The notes under the pieces were generated by a model. That model saw only the letters and a list, made by a program, of their open reading frames with translations. It was not told the DNA's origin and made no database searches. The translations under genes were made by a program, and so were the position numbers. From contig NZ_JAQSEA010000145.1 in NCBI RefSeq assembly GCF_029946185.1, forward strand, positions 1-38,369: DNA of 38,369 nucleotides, read 5' to 3'. Positions within the stretch are counted from its first letter, which is position 1, and every line of letters starts with the position of its first letter. Below, piece by piece: positions 6,380 through 14,984 of this stretch. This DNA is from Prosthecobacter sp. (GTDB taxonomy: Bacteria; Verrucomicrobiota; Verrucomicrobiia; Verrucomicrobiales; Verrucomicrobiaceae).

Positions 6380-9181
6380 ATGACCGAACGCGACTACCTG
6401 CGGCACCTGAACAAAAGTGCGGAGAAATTTTTCCCGCCTGAAGACAAGCTGCCACGAGGCCGCACTGAGACGCTGCGCCAGGCGAAGCGCTTCCTCAAGA
6501 TCAAGGAGCAGCGTATCAAGCAGCGGCACCGCGCCGGCAGTTTCAGCGGTGCGGAGACCTGCCGCATGCGTTCGGATGTGATGGATCTGCTGGTGCGTAC
6601 TCTGTGGGAGGAGAGTCTTTCCGCCTTGGACCCCGCAGTGCGGGCCAATCTCAACGTGAGCGTGATCGCCCACGGCGGCTACGGGCGGCGGGTGATGAGT
6701 CCAGGCAGCGATGTGGACCTCACCTTCATGTTTCCAGGGAACAGCGGCAAGGTGTCCACCGAAGTCGTGCAGCTTATCCGCGACTACCTGCTGTATTTCT
6801 ACGATTTGAAGCTCAAGGTCGGCCACGGCTCACGCTGCGTGGGGGAGTGCATCAAGCTGGCCAATGAAAGCATGGAGACCAAGACCGCGCTGATGGAGGC
6901 CCGGCTTATCACCGGCCAGAAGGCTGCGTTTGAGGAATTCCGCTCCCGCTTTGACAAGGAATGCATGGACGGGCAGGAGGCGGACTTTTTGAAGCTGCGG
7001 CAGATTGATCTGAACAACCGCCACACCAAGTACGAGAACACGCCTTTCGTGCAGGAGCCGCATGTGAAGAACGGCTGCGGTGGTCTGAGAGACTACCAGA
7101 ACCTGATCTGGATGACGTATGCGCGGCACCGCACGCTGAACCCCAAGGATCTGATAGCACTCGGGCTGATCTCGAAGGCGGGCTGGAAGGAAGTGGAGCA
7201 GGGGTATGACTTCATCCTGCGTGTGCGCAATGAGATGCACTACACCGAAAAGCGCGCCGAAGATCTGCTGACGCTGCGCCTGCAAGGACCGGTGGCCACG
7301 AATCTCGCGTACCGCCACAAACGCATCCTGCGGCGCATCGAGGCGCTGATGCACGAATACTACACGGCCACGCGGGACATTTTGCAGCGAAGCAATGAGG
7401 TGATGGACCGCTTCCACCTGCAGGCGCTGGAAACTGGCGCGAAGACAGGCCGGCTCATGGGCTTCCTGGCGCGGCGAAAGTCGGAGAAGCAGCAGGAGAG
7501 CTTTGATGGCTTCCAACGCAAGCATGAGCGCCTCTACGCGGAAAGCCCGACGATCTTCAAGGACGACCCTGAGCGCATGATGCGCCTCTTTCTCCACACG
7601 CAGAAGCGCCACCTGCGCCTCAGCCCGGATTTGTTTCAGCTCATTCAGGACAACTTCCGCCTGGTGGACACGGGCTTTCGCTACAGCAAGACCAACCGCG
7701 AGACGTTTGAGACGATCCTCTCCCACAAGGGGGATGCGGCGCGCACGCTGCGGCAGATGCACCGTGTGGGCTTCGTCGGCCGGTACATGCCGGAGTTTGG
7801 CGCGCTCACCAACCTAGTGCAGCATGAGTTCTTCCATCTCTACACGGCGGACGAGCACACGCTGCGCACCATCGACAAACTCGATGAGCTGAGCGATCCC
7901 ACCCTGAAAGGCGTGGACCTCTTCCAGCAGCTCTTTCACGATCTGCAGCAGCCCTATGTGCTGTATCTCGCTTTGATCCTGCATGATGCGGGCCGCGCGG
8001 CGAACAAGAAGACGCATAGCGATGAGAGCACCACGCTGGCCGCCGCTGTGTCCCGCCGTCTCCAGATCAAAGGCGAGCGCCGCCGCCAGTTGCTCTTCCT
8101 TGTGGACAACCACCTGCTGATGTACCGCACCGCCACGACCAAGAGCCTGGACGACCCGCAGGTCATCGAGGAATTCATGAGCATCGTGCGCACGAAGGAG
8201 AATCTGGACACGCTGATGCTCATGACCTATGCCGACTCCAAGGGCACCAGCGACAAGAGCTGGTCCGGCTACAAGGAGGCGTCCATCCGCCAACTCTATC
8301 ATAGCGCGCTGCGTTTCATGAACGCGCCGGCGGATTTCATGCGCAATGTGCAGGTGCCGCTGGTGGACCTGAAAAAGGAGGTGTCACGCCGCCTCGGCAG
8401 CGGATTCGAAGCGGAAGTGGACGCGCACTTCCGCCACATGCCGCCCTCCTACTTCAATTTTCGCGAGGCTGAGCTCATCGCCACGCATTTGCGCCAGTTC
8501 CGGCTCTTCTTTGAGCAGCTCATCCGGGAAGAGGCTGCGGCAGGACTGCTGCCGGTCATGGACTGGGTGGATCATGTGGACCAAGGCTACAGCGAACTCA
8601 CCGTCGTCTGCTGGGACCGCCATTTGCTGCTCGCGCGTGTCTCCGGCGCTCTGGCGGCGGAAAACATCAACATTCTCAGTGCAGATCTCTACCAGCGCGC
8701 CGATCACCTCGTGCTGGACACCTTCCGCGTCTGCAATACGAACTTCGCCGCTGTCACCACCAAAAGCGCGCGCAACCGGGTCGAAAATTCCGTGCGCAAA
8801 GCCTTCGGGGGGCAGACGTTTGATTTCGCTGATGCGATCCTGCAGAAGCTGGGCAAATCGATCACCATGCTCGATGAGATTGGCGCGGAAATCCCGCAGC
8901 GCATCTACGTGAACAATCACCTCTCCCTGGATCAGACGGTGCTGGAGCTCCAGCTCGTGGACCGCATCGGCCTACTGTATGACATCTTCATGGCCATTGG
9001 TAGTCTGGGCCACAACGTCACGCACGCGCGCATCAGCACGGAAAAAGGCGTCGCCATTGACGCCGTTTATGTGCAGAACGAGAACAACCAGAAAATCACG
9101 GATCGTGAGCAGTTGGACGAGCTGGCCGCAGCGGTGACGGCCGCCGCCAGCCTGCGTCTGCGTGCCACGGGCAAGGGGTGA
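6380..9181 (+). CDS. glnD: [Protein-PII] uridylyltransferase / uridylyl-removing enzyme
   Basis: GlnD senses glutamine and adds or removes UMP on PII proteins, which control glutamine synthetase and nitrogen transport. The 933-residue length fits the family. In order: an N-terminal nucleotidyltransferase domain with GGYGRR (about residues 99-104) and the metal-binding DVD (about 111-113); a central HD hydrolase domain with LILHDAGRAANKKTHSDES (HD at about 535-536) and DNHLLMYRTATTKSLDDP; and two C-terminal ACT domains, the first around SELTVVCWDRHLLLARVSGALAAENINIL, the second around VLELQLVDRIGLLYDIFMAIG. The usual GGDHS after the HD pair reads KKTHSDES here, a mild deviation. apt lies 11 bases upstream. 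No PII gene is in the window. Confidence 0.96.
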   Translation: MTERDYLRHLNKSAEKFFPPEDKLPRGRTETLRQAKRFLKIKEQRIKQRHRAGSFSGAETCRMRSDVMDLLVRTLWEESLSALDPAVRANLNVSVIAHGGYGRRVMSPGSDVDLTFMFPGNSGKVSTEVVQLIRDYLLYFYDLKLKVGHGSRCVGECIKLANESMETKTALMEARLITGQKAAFEEFRSRFDKECMDGQEADFLKLRQIDLNNRHTKYENTPFVQEPHVKNGCGGLRDYQNLIWMTYARHRTLNPKDLIALGLISKAGWKEVEQGYDFILRVRNEMHYTEKRAEDLLTLRLQGPVATNLAYRHKRILRRIEALMHEYYTATRDILQRSNEVMDRFHLQALETGAKTGRLMGFLARRKSEKQQESFDGFQRKHERLYAESPTIFKDDPERMMRLFLHTQKRHLRLSPDLFQLIQDNFRLVDTGFRYSKTNRETFETILSHKGDAARTLRQMHRVGFVGRYMPEFGALTNLVQHEFFHLYTADEHTLRTIDKLDELSDPTLKGVDLFQQLFHDLQQPYVLYLALILHDAGRAANKKTHSDESTTLAAAVSRRLQIKGERRRQLLFLVDNHLLMYRTATTKSLDDPQVIEEFMSIVRTKENLDTLMLMTYADSKGTSDKSWSGYKEASIRQLYHSALRFMNAPADFMRNVQVPLVDLKKEVSRRLGSGFEAEVDAHFRHMPPSYFNFREAELIATHLRQFRLFFEQLIREEAAAGLLPVMDWVDHVDQGYSELTVVCWDRHLLLARVSGALAAENINILSADLYQRADHLVLDTFRVCNTNFAAVTTKSARNRVENSVRKAFGGQTFDFADAILQKLGKSITMLDEIGAEIPQRIYVNNHLSLDQTVLELQLVDRIGLLYDIFMAIGSLGHNVTHARISTEKGVAIDAVYVQNENNQKITDREQLDELAAAVTAAASLRLRATGKG

Positions 9182-9347
9182 TCTGTTGATGCCTTTTCAA
9201 AACGGCAGCGTGCGGAGAGCGTAGCGTTGTTCCTGCGGAACAAGGAAGGCAGCGCCACAGCAAAGAGGGTGGAAGTCCGTGAGGTGTGGGTGTGATCAAG
9301 CGTTCACTTGATGCACAGCAACAAGGGTGTTTTCATGAGTGATACCC
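9182..9347. other. Non-coding stretch between glnD and repeat copy A
   Basis: No convincing reading frame lies here. A short inverted repeat around 9226-9244 (gttgttcc / ggaacaag) may help end glnD transcription, but it lacks a following T-run. The rest holds no signal I can name. Confidence 0.4.
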
Positions 9348-9654
9348 TGATGCGTTGAAAACGGGGCTGTTTTTCATGTGCTGAGAATCTTCTCGGGGAG
9401 AGCGACAGGTGATGGCGGGGCCAAGGTGCGGCGGGGCTGGTTGAAGACGCTGCTGGTGGGCGTGGGATGCGGCGGAGTGCTGGCTTTGCTGCCCAGAATT
9501 GTCTGCCATACCCAGGGTCGCCTCGCTGAGGCTCGGCTGACCCTGGGCTGGACTACGCAGCCCCTTCAGGGCTGGTGTGTGGCGGGACGAAGCGACGAAA
9601 GAGCGCAAAAGGCCCTTACTAAGCGCCATGGATTCAGACCCTTTTTCAACTGTG
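9348..9654. repeat. Dispersed structured repeat, copy A
   Basis: This block matches bases 20249-20621 in the same orientation, starting with tgatgcgttgaaaacggg and ending with tttttcaactgtg. The flanks are highly similar; the centre differs in length. Inside is a nested hairpin: arms 9511-9519 and 9539-9547 pair perfectly (9 bp), enclosing a 5-bp stem at 9520-9524/9528-9532. A second small stem, agccc/gggct, follows. Open frames over the element are not conserved between copies because of 1-base indels, so it looks non-coding. It may be a non-autonomous mobile element or a structured RNA. The BlaI-type gene begins 77 bases after its end. Confidence 0.8.
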
Positions 9655-9666
9655 TGAGTCATCCCA

Positions 9667-9730
9667 TTCGTTAAAAATTTCATGTTTTAGACTTGCCGCC
9701 CCGGCATTCATTCGCTAAAAAAATAACGAA
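9667..9730 (+). promoter_or_regulatory. Candidate promoter and BlaI-type operator
   Basis: TTGCCG (9693-9698) and TAAAAA (9716-9721), 17 bases apart, form a possible promoter. Overlapping its -10 box and abutting the ATG is an imperfect palindrome, TTCGCTA-N6-TAACGAA (9711-9730, one mismatch between the arms). A third half-site, TTCGTTA, lies at 9667-9673. BlaI/MecI-family repressors bind dyads in their own promoters, so autorepression is plausible. The half-site differs from the TACA/TGTA type known from staphylococci. Confidence 0.4.
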
Positions 9731-10117
9731 ATGTCCGACTCAACTCAATTTTCCCGGCGCGAGCGCCAGATCATGAACGTCCTGCACGCGGAGGGCAGCG
9801 CCACGGTGGCGACGGTGCAGGCCCGGCTGCCGGACCCGCCGACGGACATGGCGGTGCGGCGGCTGATGCACATTCTGGAGGAGAAGGGTCATGTGAAGCG
9901 TCTGCGCAAAGAAGGGCGCGAGGTCATTTATGCTCCGGCGCAGTCCAAAGCCCGCGCGGGACTCAACGCACTGAAGCTGGTGCTCGACACCTTCTTCGGC
10001 GGCGCGGTGGATGAGGCGCTGGCTGCGCACCTCACCCGCAAAGACGCAGCGCTGACGGATGAGCAGACTGCGCGCATTCAGAAGCTTATCGACGAAGCAA
10101 AGAATGAAGGCCGCTGA
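9731..10117 (+). CDS. BlaI/MecI-family transcriptional repressor
   Basis: A 128-residue cytosolic winged-helix regulator of the penicillinase-repressor family. The N-terminal half has SRRERQIMNVLHAEGSATVA, then the recognition-helix region DPPTDMAVRRLMHILEEKGHVKR and the wing EGREVIYAPA. The C-terminal half, ALKLVLDTFFGGAVDEALAAHL, matches the dimerisation helices. In characterised systems the repressor is cleaved or inactivated when a BlaR1/MecR1 membrane protease is triggered. The next gene, 18 bases downstream, encodes such an M56 protease, so the pair forms a standard BlaI-BlaR1-like unit. No beta-lactamase gene is adjacent. Confidence 0.9.
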   Translation: MSDSTQFSRRERQIMNVLHAEGSATVATVQARLPDPPTDMAVRRLMHILEEKGHVKRLRKEGREVIYAPAQSKARAGLNALKLVLDTFFGGAVDEALAAHLTRKDAALTDEQTARIQKLIDEAKNEGR

Positions 10118-10135
10118 TTTTCCAACGCACCGCTC

Positions 10136-13100
10136 ATGAACACGACACCGCTGCTCGAACTCCTCTCACACACGGCGATGAAAGGCGCGGCGGTGCTTCT
10201 GGTGGCGCTGCTCCTCGGCCTGATCTTGCACACGACGGCTGCCTCACGGCGCTACGCCATTTGGATCACCGCTATTGCTGCGCTGGCTGTTTTACCGTTG
10301 GCGATGTGGGCGCTGCCTGCATGGCGTGTGCTGCCGAAGGCGACGTCTGAGATGGACTGGCCGATTATGGAAGAGCCGTTGGTCAGCGACCGTGCAGCAA
10401 ACCTTCTGCCGTTGGCAAATCGTGGCGTCACTTCAGCTGTTGCCAAATCTGAAGTGTTGCTGCCCGCCCAGGCTGTGGCCGAGCCTGCCTTCTCTTGGAA
10501 TGTTTCATGGCAGGATGTGGTAGTCGCGCTGCCGGTGGTGTGGCTGTTCATTGCAGCCCTGCTGCTGCTGCGCCTTGGGTGGAGCGCGTGGTGTTTGTGT
10601 CGGTTGGAGCGGCATTTGCAGGCTGGAAGCTGTGAGCAAGTGGCTGAAATCGCGCGGGAGATCGGTCTGCGTCGATTGCCGCAGCTTTGGCTCGGTGCCG
10701 CCGATGCGGTGCCGATGGTCTGGGGTGTCTTGAAACCACGCCTGCTGCTGCCACAAGGATTTGAAACTTGGAGCCGCGAAAAACAACGTGGTGTGCTGCT
10801 GCATGAGCTGGCGCATTTGAAACGTGGCGATCCTCTTGCGCTATGGGCCGCGCAATGGGTGAAGGCGCTGCATTGGTTCAATCCGCTTGTGTGGCTTACG
10901 TTCCGCCAGTTGCGTGCGGATCAGGAGCGCGCCTGCGACGATGCCGTGCTGCGGCATGGCGTGCGTGCCAGCGACTACGCGCAGGCACTTCTTGACCTCA
11001 GCCGCCACAACCGACTTGCTCCCGGGCTGGCGCTTTGTGCGCTGACCATCACCCGTTGCGCTCCTGTGGAGGCGCGGGTGAAAGCCATCCTTGACCCGAC
11101 GCGTCGCCGCGAAGGTCTGACGCTGCGCTGGCTAGCCGGACTGGCCGGTGGTGCCCTGCTCATCACCCTCCCTGTGGCGATGCTCCATGCGATTGAAGGC
11201 CACGCGCTGCGCGGCCGTATTTTGGACCGCAACGGGGTGGTGCTGGCGGAGAGCACGAAGGAGAAGGTGCGGGTTTATCCGCTCAAGACGCTGGCGGCGC
11301 ATGTGGTGGGATATACCCGACTGCCAGATTCAGATGACGCAAGACTGCATGGGGGTGCCGGAGTGGAGAAGAAGGAGGATCTCGCATTGAAAGCAGGCAA
11401 CGATTTCACTCTCTCACTCGACGCACGCATTCAGGCCGTGACGCAGCAGGCGATGAAGGATGGGGGCGTGGAGCGTGGCGCAGTGGTGGTGCTTGATCCA
11501 CGGACGGGAGAAATACTGGCCTCCGTTTCCTTGCCCAGCTATGACCCGAATCTTTGTATTCCTTCCATCAGTTACAAGAACTGGGATCGCTACCTCACGG
11601 ATGTGGACCAGCCGCTGTTGAACCGTGTGGTGAAAGGGAATGTGCCGGGCGACGCATTCACGCCACTGACTGCTCTAGCAGCCATTTCGAAGGGTCTAGG
11701 GGATAAGACCTTCAATTGCCGGCGCGCGACCACCAGCTACCAGTCCAAGTTCGAGTGCCTGCAAATCAGGCAGGGAGGAAAGGGGCATGGAACCATCGGA
11801 GTGGAACAAGCACTTCAGACCTCATGCAGACATTACTGGTGTCAGCTGGGAATGCTGGCGGGTTTCGATGCGCTTGGCAAAATGGGAAAAGACATCGGTT
11901 TTGGTCAGCGCTACGGGGCTCTCGAGGATGAGGACTCAGGGGTATTGCCGACGCAGGAATGGTGGGAGAAACGCCGCCAAGGCAAGAGGGCATGGTCGGA
12001 AGACAACACCGCGTCTCTGGCGGAAGGCTATGGCTATGCGAGTGTGACTCCGCTGCAGATGGCTGTCCTGGCCGCGACAGTAGCAAATTCTGGGAGAGTA
12101 CCCCAACCCACACTAACAATGACCGCCAAGACCGGATGGCGGGCCGATTTGATCAAAGAGGGCCTCTCCGCATCTCAAATCGAGAAACTGCGCGAAGGCA
12201 TGCGTCTTGCAGTGAACAGCGAATCCGGCAGCGGCCGGAGTGCGCGCAGCGGGAAGGTGATGATCGCAGGTAAAACTGGCGCAACGAAAGGTGTGAGTCG
12301 CACGGACAAAGGTGAACTGATTGAAAGGAATAATTCCTGGTTCATTGGCTTTGCTCCGTTCGACCAGCCAACGTTTGCCTTTGCCATTCTGAATCAAGGT
12401 GGCAAGACGGTTGGCGACTGCGCCCCCATTGCGAAGCGCATCGTGGAGGAAATTCTGGCTCTTCCTGCGGATGGCTCGGGAGAGGTAAAGCCAGTGGAGG
12501 AAAAGAGTGCGACAGCTCCGACGAAGTTCGACTTCGATGCCGCTGAGACTTCACGCCAGATCAAGGCGCTGTCAGCGGAAGCCGGAATCATCATCAAGGA
12601 GTTCAAGATGGGGCAGGGCAACGTGTCCATCCTCGGCGAGGCCGCAGGCATGTTACCGGCCAGGAATTATCAGTTCAAACTGATGCAGCTGGGCAAAGAG
12701 CGGAATATTCAATGGACTGTGCCAACAACCCGAGAGATGGACAACAAAGGCGTGCGCATTGAAGCCAGCGGTGTCTATGAAGCTGAGGCGCCGAATGACG
12801 TGCCAGCAACCGCAGCGCCCAAGCCCGCGAGTGAGGCGGCGATGCGGCAGCAGAGCGATGCTGCGGTCCGCATGAGGCCTGTGCTGGCAAACCAATGGGC
12901 GCAGTTGAAAAAAATCGGACTGCTGGCTGATCTACCAGCAGAAGCGCGGCCGTTTGACACGGGTGAAAGCGAAGAAAGTCGTGTGAAAAGTGGGCTGCAG
13001 TTCCGCTTCGATGTTTCGCGCGGGGCAGGACATCGGTGGTTGCTCGCCACAGTGTATAGGTCGAAAAACGTGGATGAAGCGTCTCTCCAGTGGCCTGAAC

Positions 13101-13576
13101 CACCGGAGGCGTTTCATCGCACCTATGCGGCTGCCGGCCATTGTTCGATCTCGATTCTCAGCTCTGACGGCGAGCACCTGATCATCATCGTCTCCCAGCA
13201 GAAATGGTCTATGCTGATCGCGCCGGATGAGTTTCAGGAACCACGGCCTGCGGGCAAGCTGGCTCCTGAGTATAAGCAGGAAGGTTTCACCTTGGTTGCA
13301 CCCAAAGCGCCCACTCTCAACCCGGCACTGCAAGACGTGCTCTCGACGATTTCGCAGGAAGAGGCGCTGCGTCCGAGAGCTTTCTGGCCTCCACCAAATC
13401 AAATAATACATCTGCAAACTCCTCTCATCCCGTCTTACGTCCCTAGAGAGGTGTTGCATGCGCCGTTGCATCGCCTCGCTGGAGAATTCAGCGCCGAATC
13501 CGAAGAAGCGCTGCTACGCAACTCGCAGAGCAGTCGTCGCTGGCAACAGGCTTTGGTCGTACGTTTGCCACAGTAA
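10136..13576 (+). CDS. BlaR1-like M56 metallopeptidase fused to a degenerate PBP2-like transpeptidase domain
   Basis: This 1146-residue membrane protein has three parts. Residues 1 to about 350 form a BlaR1/MecR1-type M56 protease with about four membrane helices, a zinc motif HELAH (223-227) and the downstream glutamate in ADQERACDD (E264). Residues about 357-785 resemble a class B PBP (PBP2): RGRILDRNGVVLAES, LSLDARIQAV, GAVVVLDPRTGEILASVSLPSYDPN, and KTG at 713-715 in IAGKTGATKG. The SxxK active site, normally PGSTFKP, reads PGDAFTP (D506, T509), and the SxN motif reads SCR (563-565). Catalytic Ser and Lys are therefore absent. Residues about 790-1146 are unrecognised. By BlaR1 topology the PBP-like part lies outside the membrane. 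The domain may sense peptidoglycan ligands non-covalently and trigger cleavage of the BlaI-like protein; that role is inference. Confidence 0.88.
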   Translation: MNTTPLLELLSHTAMKGAAVLLVALLLGLILHTTAASRRYAIWITAIAALAVLPLAMWALPAWRVLPKATSEMDWPIMEEPLVSDRAANLLPLANRGVTSAVAKSEVLLPAQAVAEPAFSWNVSWQDVVVALPVVWLFIAALLLLRLGWSAWCLCRLERHLQAGSCEQVAEIAREIGLRRLPQLWLGAADAVPMVWGVLKPRLLLPQGFETWSREKQRGVLLHELAHLKRGDPLALWAAQWVKALHWFNPLVWLTFRQLRADQERACDDAVLRHGVRASDYAQALLDLSRHNRLAPGLALCALTITRCAPVEARVKAILDPTRRREGLTLRWLAGLAGGALLITLPVAMLHAIEGHALRGRILDRNGVVLAESTKEKVRVYPLKTLAAHVVGYTRLPDSDDARLHGGAGVEKKEDLALKAGNDFTLSLDARIQAVTQQAMKDGGVERGAVVVLDPRTGEILASVSLPSYDPNLCIPSISYKNWDRYLTDVDQPLLNRVVKGNVPGDAFTPLTALAAISKGLGDKTFNCRRATTSYQSKFECLQIRQGGKGHGTIGVEQALQTSCRHYWCQLGMLAGFDALGKMGKDIGFGQRYGALEDEDSGVLPTQEWWEKRRQGKRAWSEDNTASLAEGYGYASVTPLQMAVLAATVANSGRVPQPTLTMTAKTGWRADLIKEGLSASQIEKLREGMRLAVNSESGSGRSARSGKVMIAGKTGATKGVSRTDKGELIERNNSWFIGFAPFDQPTFAFAILNQGGKTVGDCAPIAKRIVEEILALPADGSGEVKPVEEKSATAPTKFDFDAAETSRQIKALSAEAGIIIKEFKMGQGNVSILGEAAGMLPARNYQFKLMQLGKERNIQWTVPTTREMDNKGVRIEASGVYEAEAPNDVPATAAPKPASEAAMRQQSDAAVRMRPVLANQWAQLKKIGLLADLPAEARPFDTGESEESRVKSGLQFRFDVSRGAGHRWLLATVYRSKNVDEASLQWPEPPEAFHRTYAAAGHCSISILSSDGEHLIIIVSQQKWSMLIAPDEFQEPRPAGKLAPEYKQEGFTLVAPKAPTLNPALQDVLSTISQEEALRPRAFWPPPNQIIHLQTPLIPSYVPREVLHAPLHRLAGEFSAESEEALLRNSQSSRRWQQALVVRLPQ

Positions 13577-13816
13577 AGACGGTGTCCATTCTCCATGGAT
13601 GGCCTGATTGAAGCAGGGAGAGAATCCATGGCGCGGACGCACCGGCAACATCAAGACCGGCAGCCTGCACTTCTCACACTCCAGACGTTGACAAGCGGCG
13701 GTGTAGCGCGGGATGTCGGTGCTGCAAAAGGGGCTACTCGGTATCGGAATACCGAGCTACAAAAATGCATCCATACGGTGTGAGCGAACAACCAGTGAGT
13801 GTGAGAAATGCAGGTT
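13577..13816. other. Non-coding stretch with a small palindrome
   Basis: No credible gene is present; short frames here lack codon structure and homologous-looking motifs. A perfect 8-bp inverted repeat with a 4-base loop (ctcggtat at 13737-13744, ataccgag at 13749-13756) is followed by aaaaa after five bases. It might act as a weak terminator for the M56/PBP gene, but it lies about 160 bases from that stop. Confidence 0.4.
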
Positions 13817-13902
13817 AAGTACGATGGACACTCCTGTCCGTCGATGCCCAGTGATTGCGAATCGCCCCCCCAGACCGACGGATAGGAGGGGCCATCGTAC
13901 TT
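13817..13902. repeat. Large palindromic element with 27-bp arms
   Basis: Bases 13817-13843 and 13876-13902 are inverted repeats of 27 bases with three mismatches, separated by 32 bases. Both arms begin, reading outside-in, with aagtacgatgg. The element lies in non-coding DNA between the convergent M56/PBP gene and esterase gene. There is no T-run after either arm, so a simple intrinsic terminator is unlikely. Size and form fit a REP/MITE-like palindrome or a folded RNA. Confidence 0.75.
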
Positions 13903-13976
13903 GGGAATTGACCGGCGGCCTCCGCTATTAGCTCTGGCTCCGATCTACATCAAGCCCATGAAGGCATCTCACATTT

Positions 13977-14828
13977 TTACTTCGTTTGCCCCAGCAGGCC
14001 GCTGTCTGTGAGCCACTCGGTGAAGCGGGTGGGCCAGCGGGAGGCGGCGGTGGGTTTTGCGTCGGCTTTGTAGCCGAAGCCGTGGCCGGCGTTGGCGAAG
14101 ATGTGCATCTCGGCTTTCACACCGGCGGCTTTGTATTTGAGGTAGAGAGTGGCCATGCCTTCGGAGATGTCTGGGCGGTCGCTGTAACCGGCGGCGATGA
14201 AGAGCGGGGGCATGCCTTTGGTGGCATTGAAAAGACCGGAGGTGCCGGGGTAGATGAGGCCTTGGAAGTCGGGGCGGCTGGACTGCTGCTCTATGGGATC
14301 TGGGGATTCTTTGTGGCCGGGATCGTTGGTCATGGCGGCAAAGGCGGCGAGCTCGCCGCCGGCGGAGAAGCCGAGGATGCCGATGCGGTCCGGCTGGATG
14401 TGCCACTCGGGGGCACGGCTGCGGACGGTGCGGATGGCGCGGCGGGCGTCGGCCATGGCGTGGTCCTGAATGGTGTAGGTGCTGCCGGGTTCGCGGGCGA
14501 GGCGGTATTTCAGTACAAAGGCGGCGATGCCGTGATCACGGAACCATTCCGCCAAGGCGTAGCCCTCATGACCGAGGCAGAGCTTGGAATGGCCACCGCC
14601 GGGGCAGATGATGACGGCGGTGCCGGTGGATTTGTCTGCGGCGGAGACGAACGGGGTGAGGGTGGGCTTATGGATGTTGCAGACGTTGCTGCCTTCGATT
14701 TTCTCGGGTTCGGCGGCGCGTGCCTCTGAACCGGGGGCTCCTTGGGGCCAGAGGGGAAGGGCGGCGGGGGTGTCTGCGGCGGAGAGCGCGAGAGGCAGAA
14801 AAAGGCTGGCGAGGAGGGAGCGGAGCAT
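13977..14828 (-). CDS. Secreted alpha/beta-hydrolase esterase (acetyl-xylan-esterase-like)
   Basis: The 283-residue protein begins with a signal peptide (MLRSLLASLFLPLALSAA) and is likely periplasmic or exported. The alpha/beta-hydrolase core shows the oxyanion segment ICPGGGH (about residues 74-80), the nucleophile elbow GFSAGG with Ser at about 155, an Asp in GYSDRPD (about 217-220), and the catalytic His in NAGHGFG (about 249). This is the pattern of the BD-FAE/acetyl-xylan-esterase-like enzymes abundant in Planctomycetes and Verrucomicrobia, which remove acetyl or other acyl groups from polysaccharides. The exact substrate is unknown. It is a single gene, transcribed away from rpmH and towards the M56/PBP gene. 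Confidence 0.85.
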   Translation of the reverse strand: MLRSLLASLFLPLALSAADTPAALPLWPQGAPGSEARAAEPEKIEGSNVCNIHKPTLTPFVSAADKSTGTAVIICPGGGHSKLCLGHEGYALAEWFRDHGIAAFVLKYRLAREPGSTYTIQDHAMADARRAIRTVRSRAPEWHIQPDRIGILGFSAGGELAAFAAMTNDPGHKESPDPIEQQSSRPDFQGLIYPGTSGLFNATKGMPPLFIAAGYSDRPDISEGMATLYLKYKAAGVKAEMHIFANAGHGFGYKADAKPTAASRWPTRFTEWLTDSGLLGQTK

Positions 14829-14880
14829 GGGTTAAATGTAACGCTGAGAAAACCAAAGTTTACTGGAAATCATCGCATGA

Positions 14881-14928
14881 TTGACAAATCAAAGACTCCC
14901 GCTAGTTTCGCGCCCCCTTTTCAAGGGG
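14881..14928 (+). promoter_or_regulatory. Candidate rpmH promoter and leader hairpin
   Basis: A consensus -35 box TTGACA (14881-14886) is followed after 16 bases by TAGTTT (14903-14908), a weak -10. The leader then holds a perfect 6-bp hairpin, cccctt/aagggg (14914-14919/14923-14928). The ATG of rpmH is at 14985, giving a leader of about 70 bases. Confidence 0.4.
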
Positions 14929-14984
14929 AGGCCGTGATTTGTCCGGTCTGAACTTACAATTCCCTTTCACCACCCCAAACGACC

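Noticed and set aside
9333-9683. 116-codon open frame on the minus strand over repeat copy A
   Set aside because: The corresponding frame in copy B is shifted by indels, so the repeat is unlikely to encode this protein.
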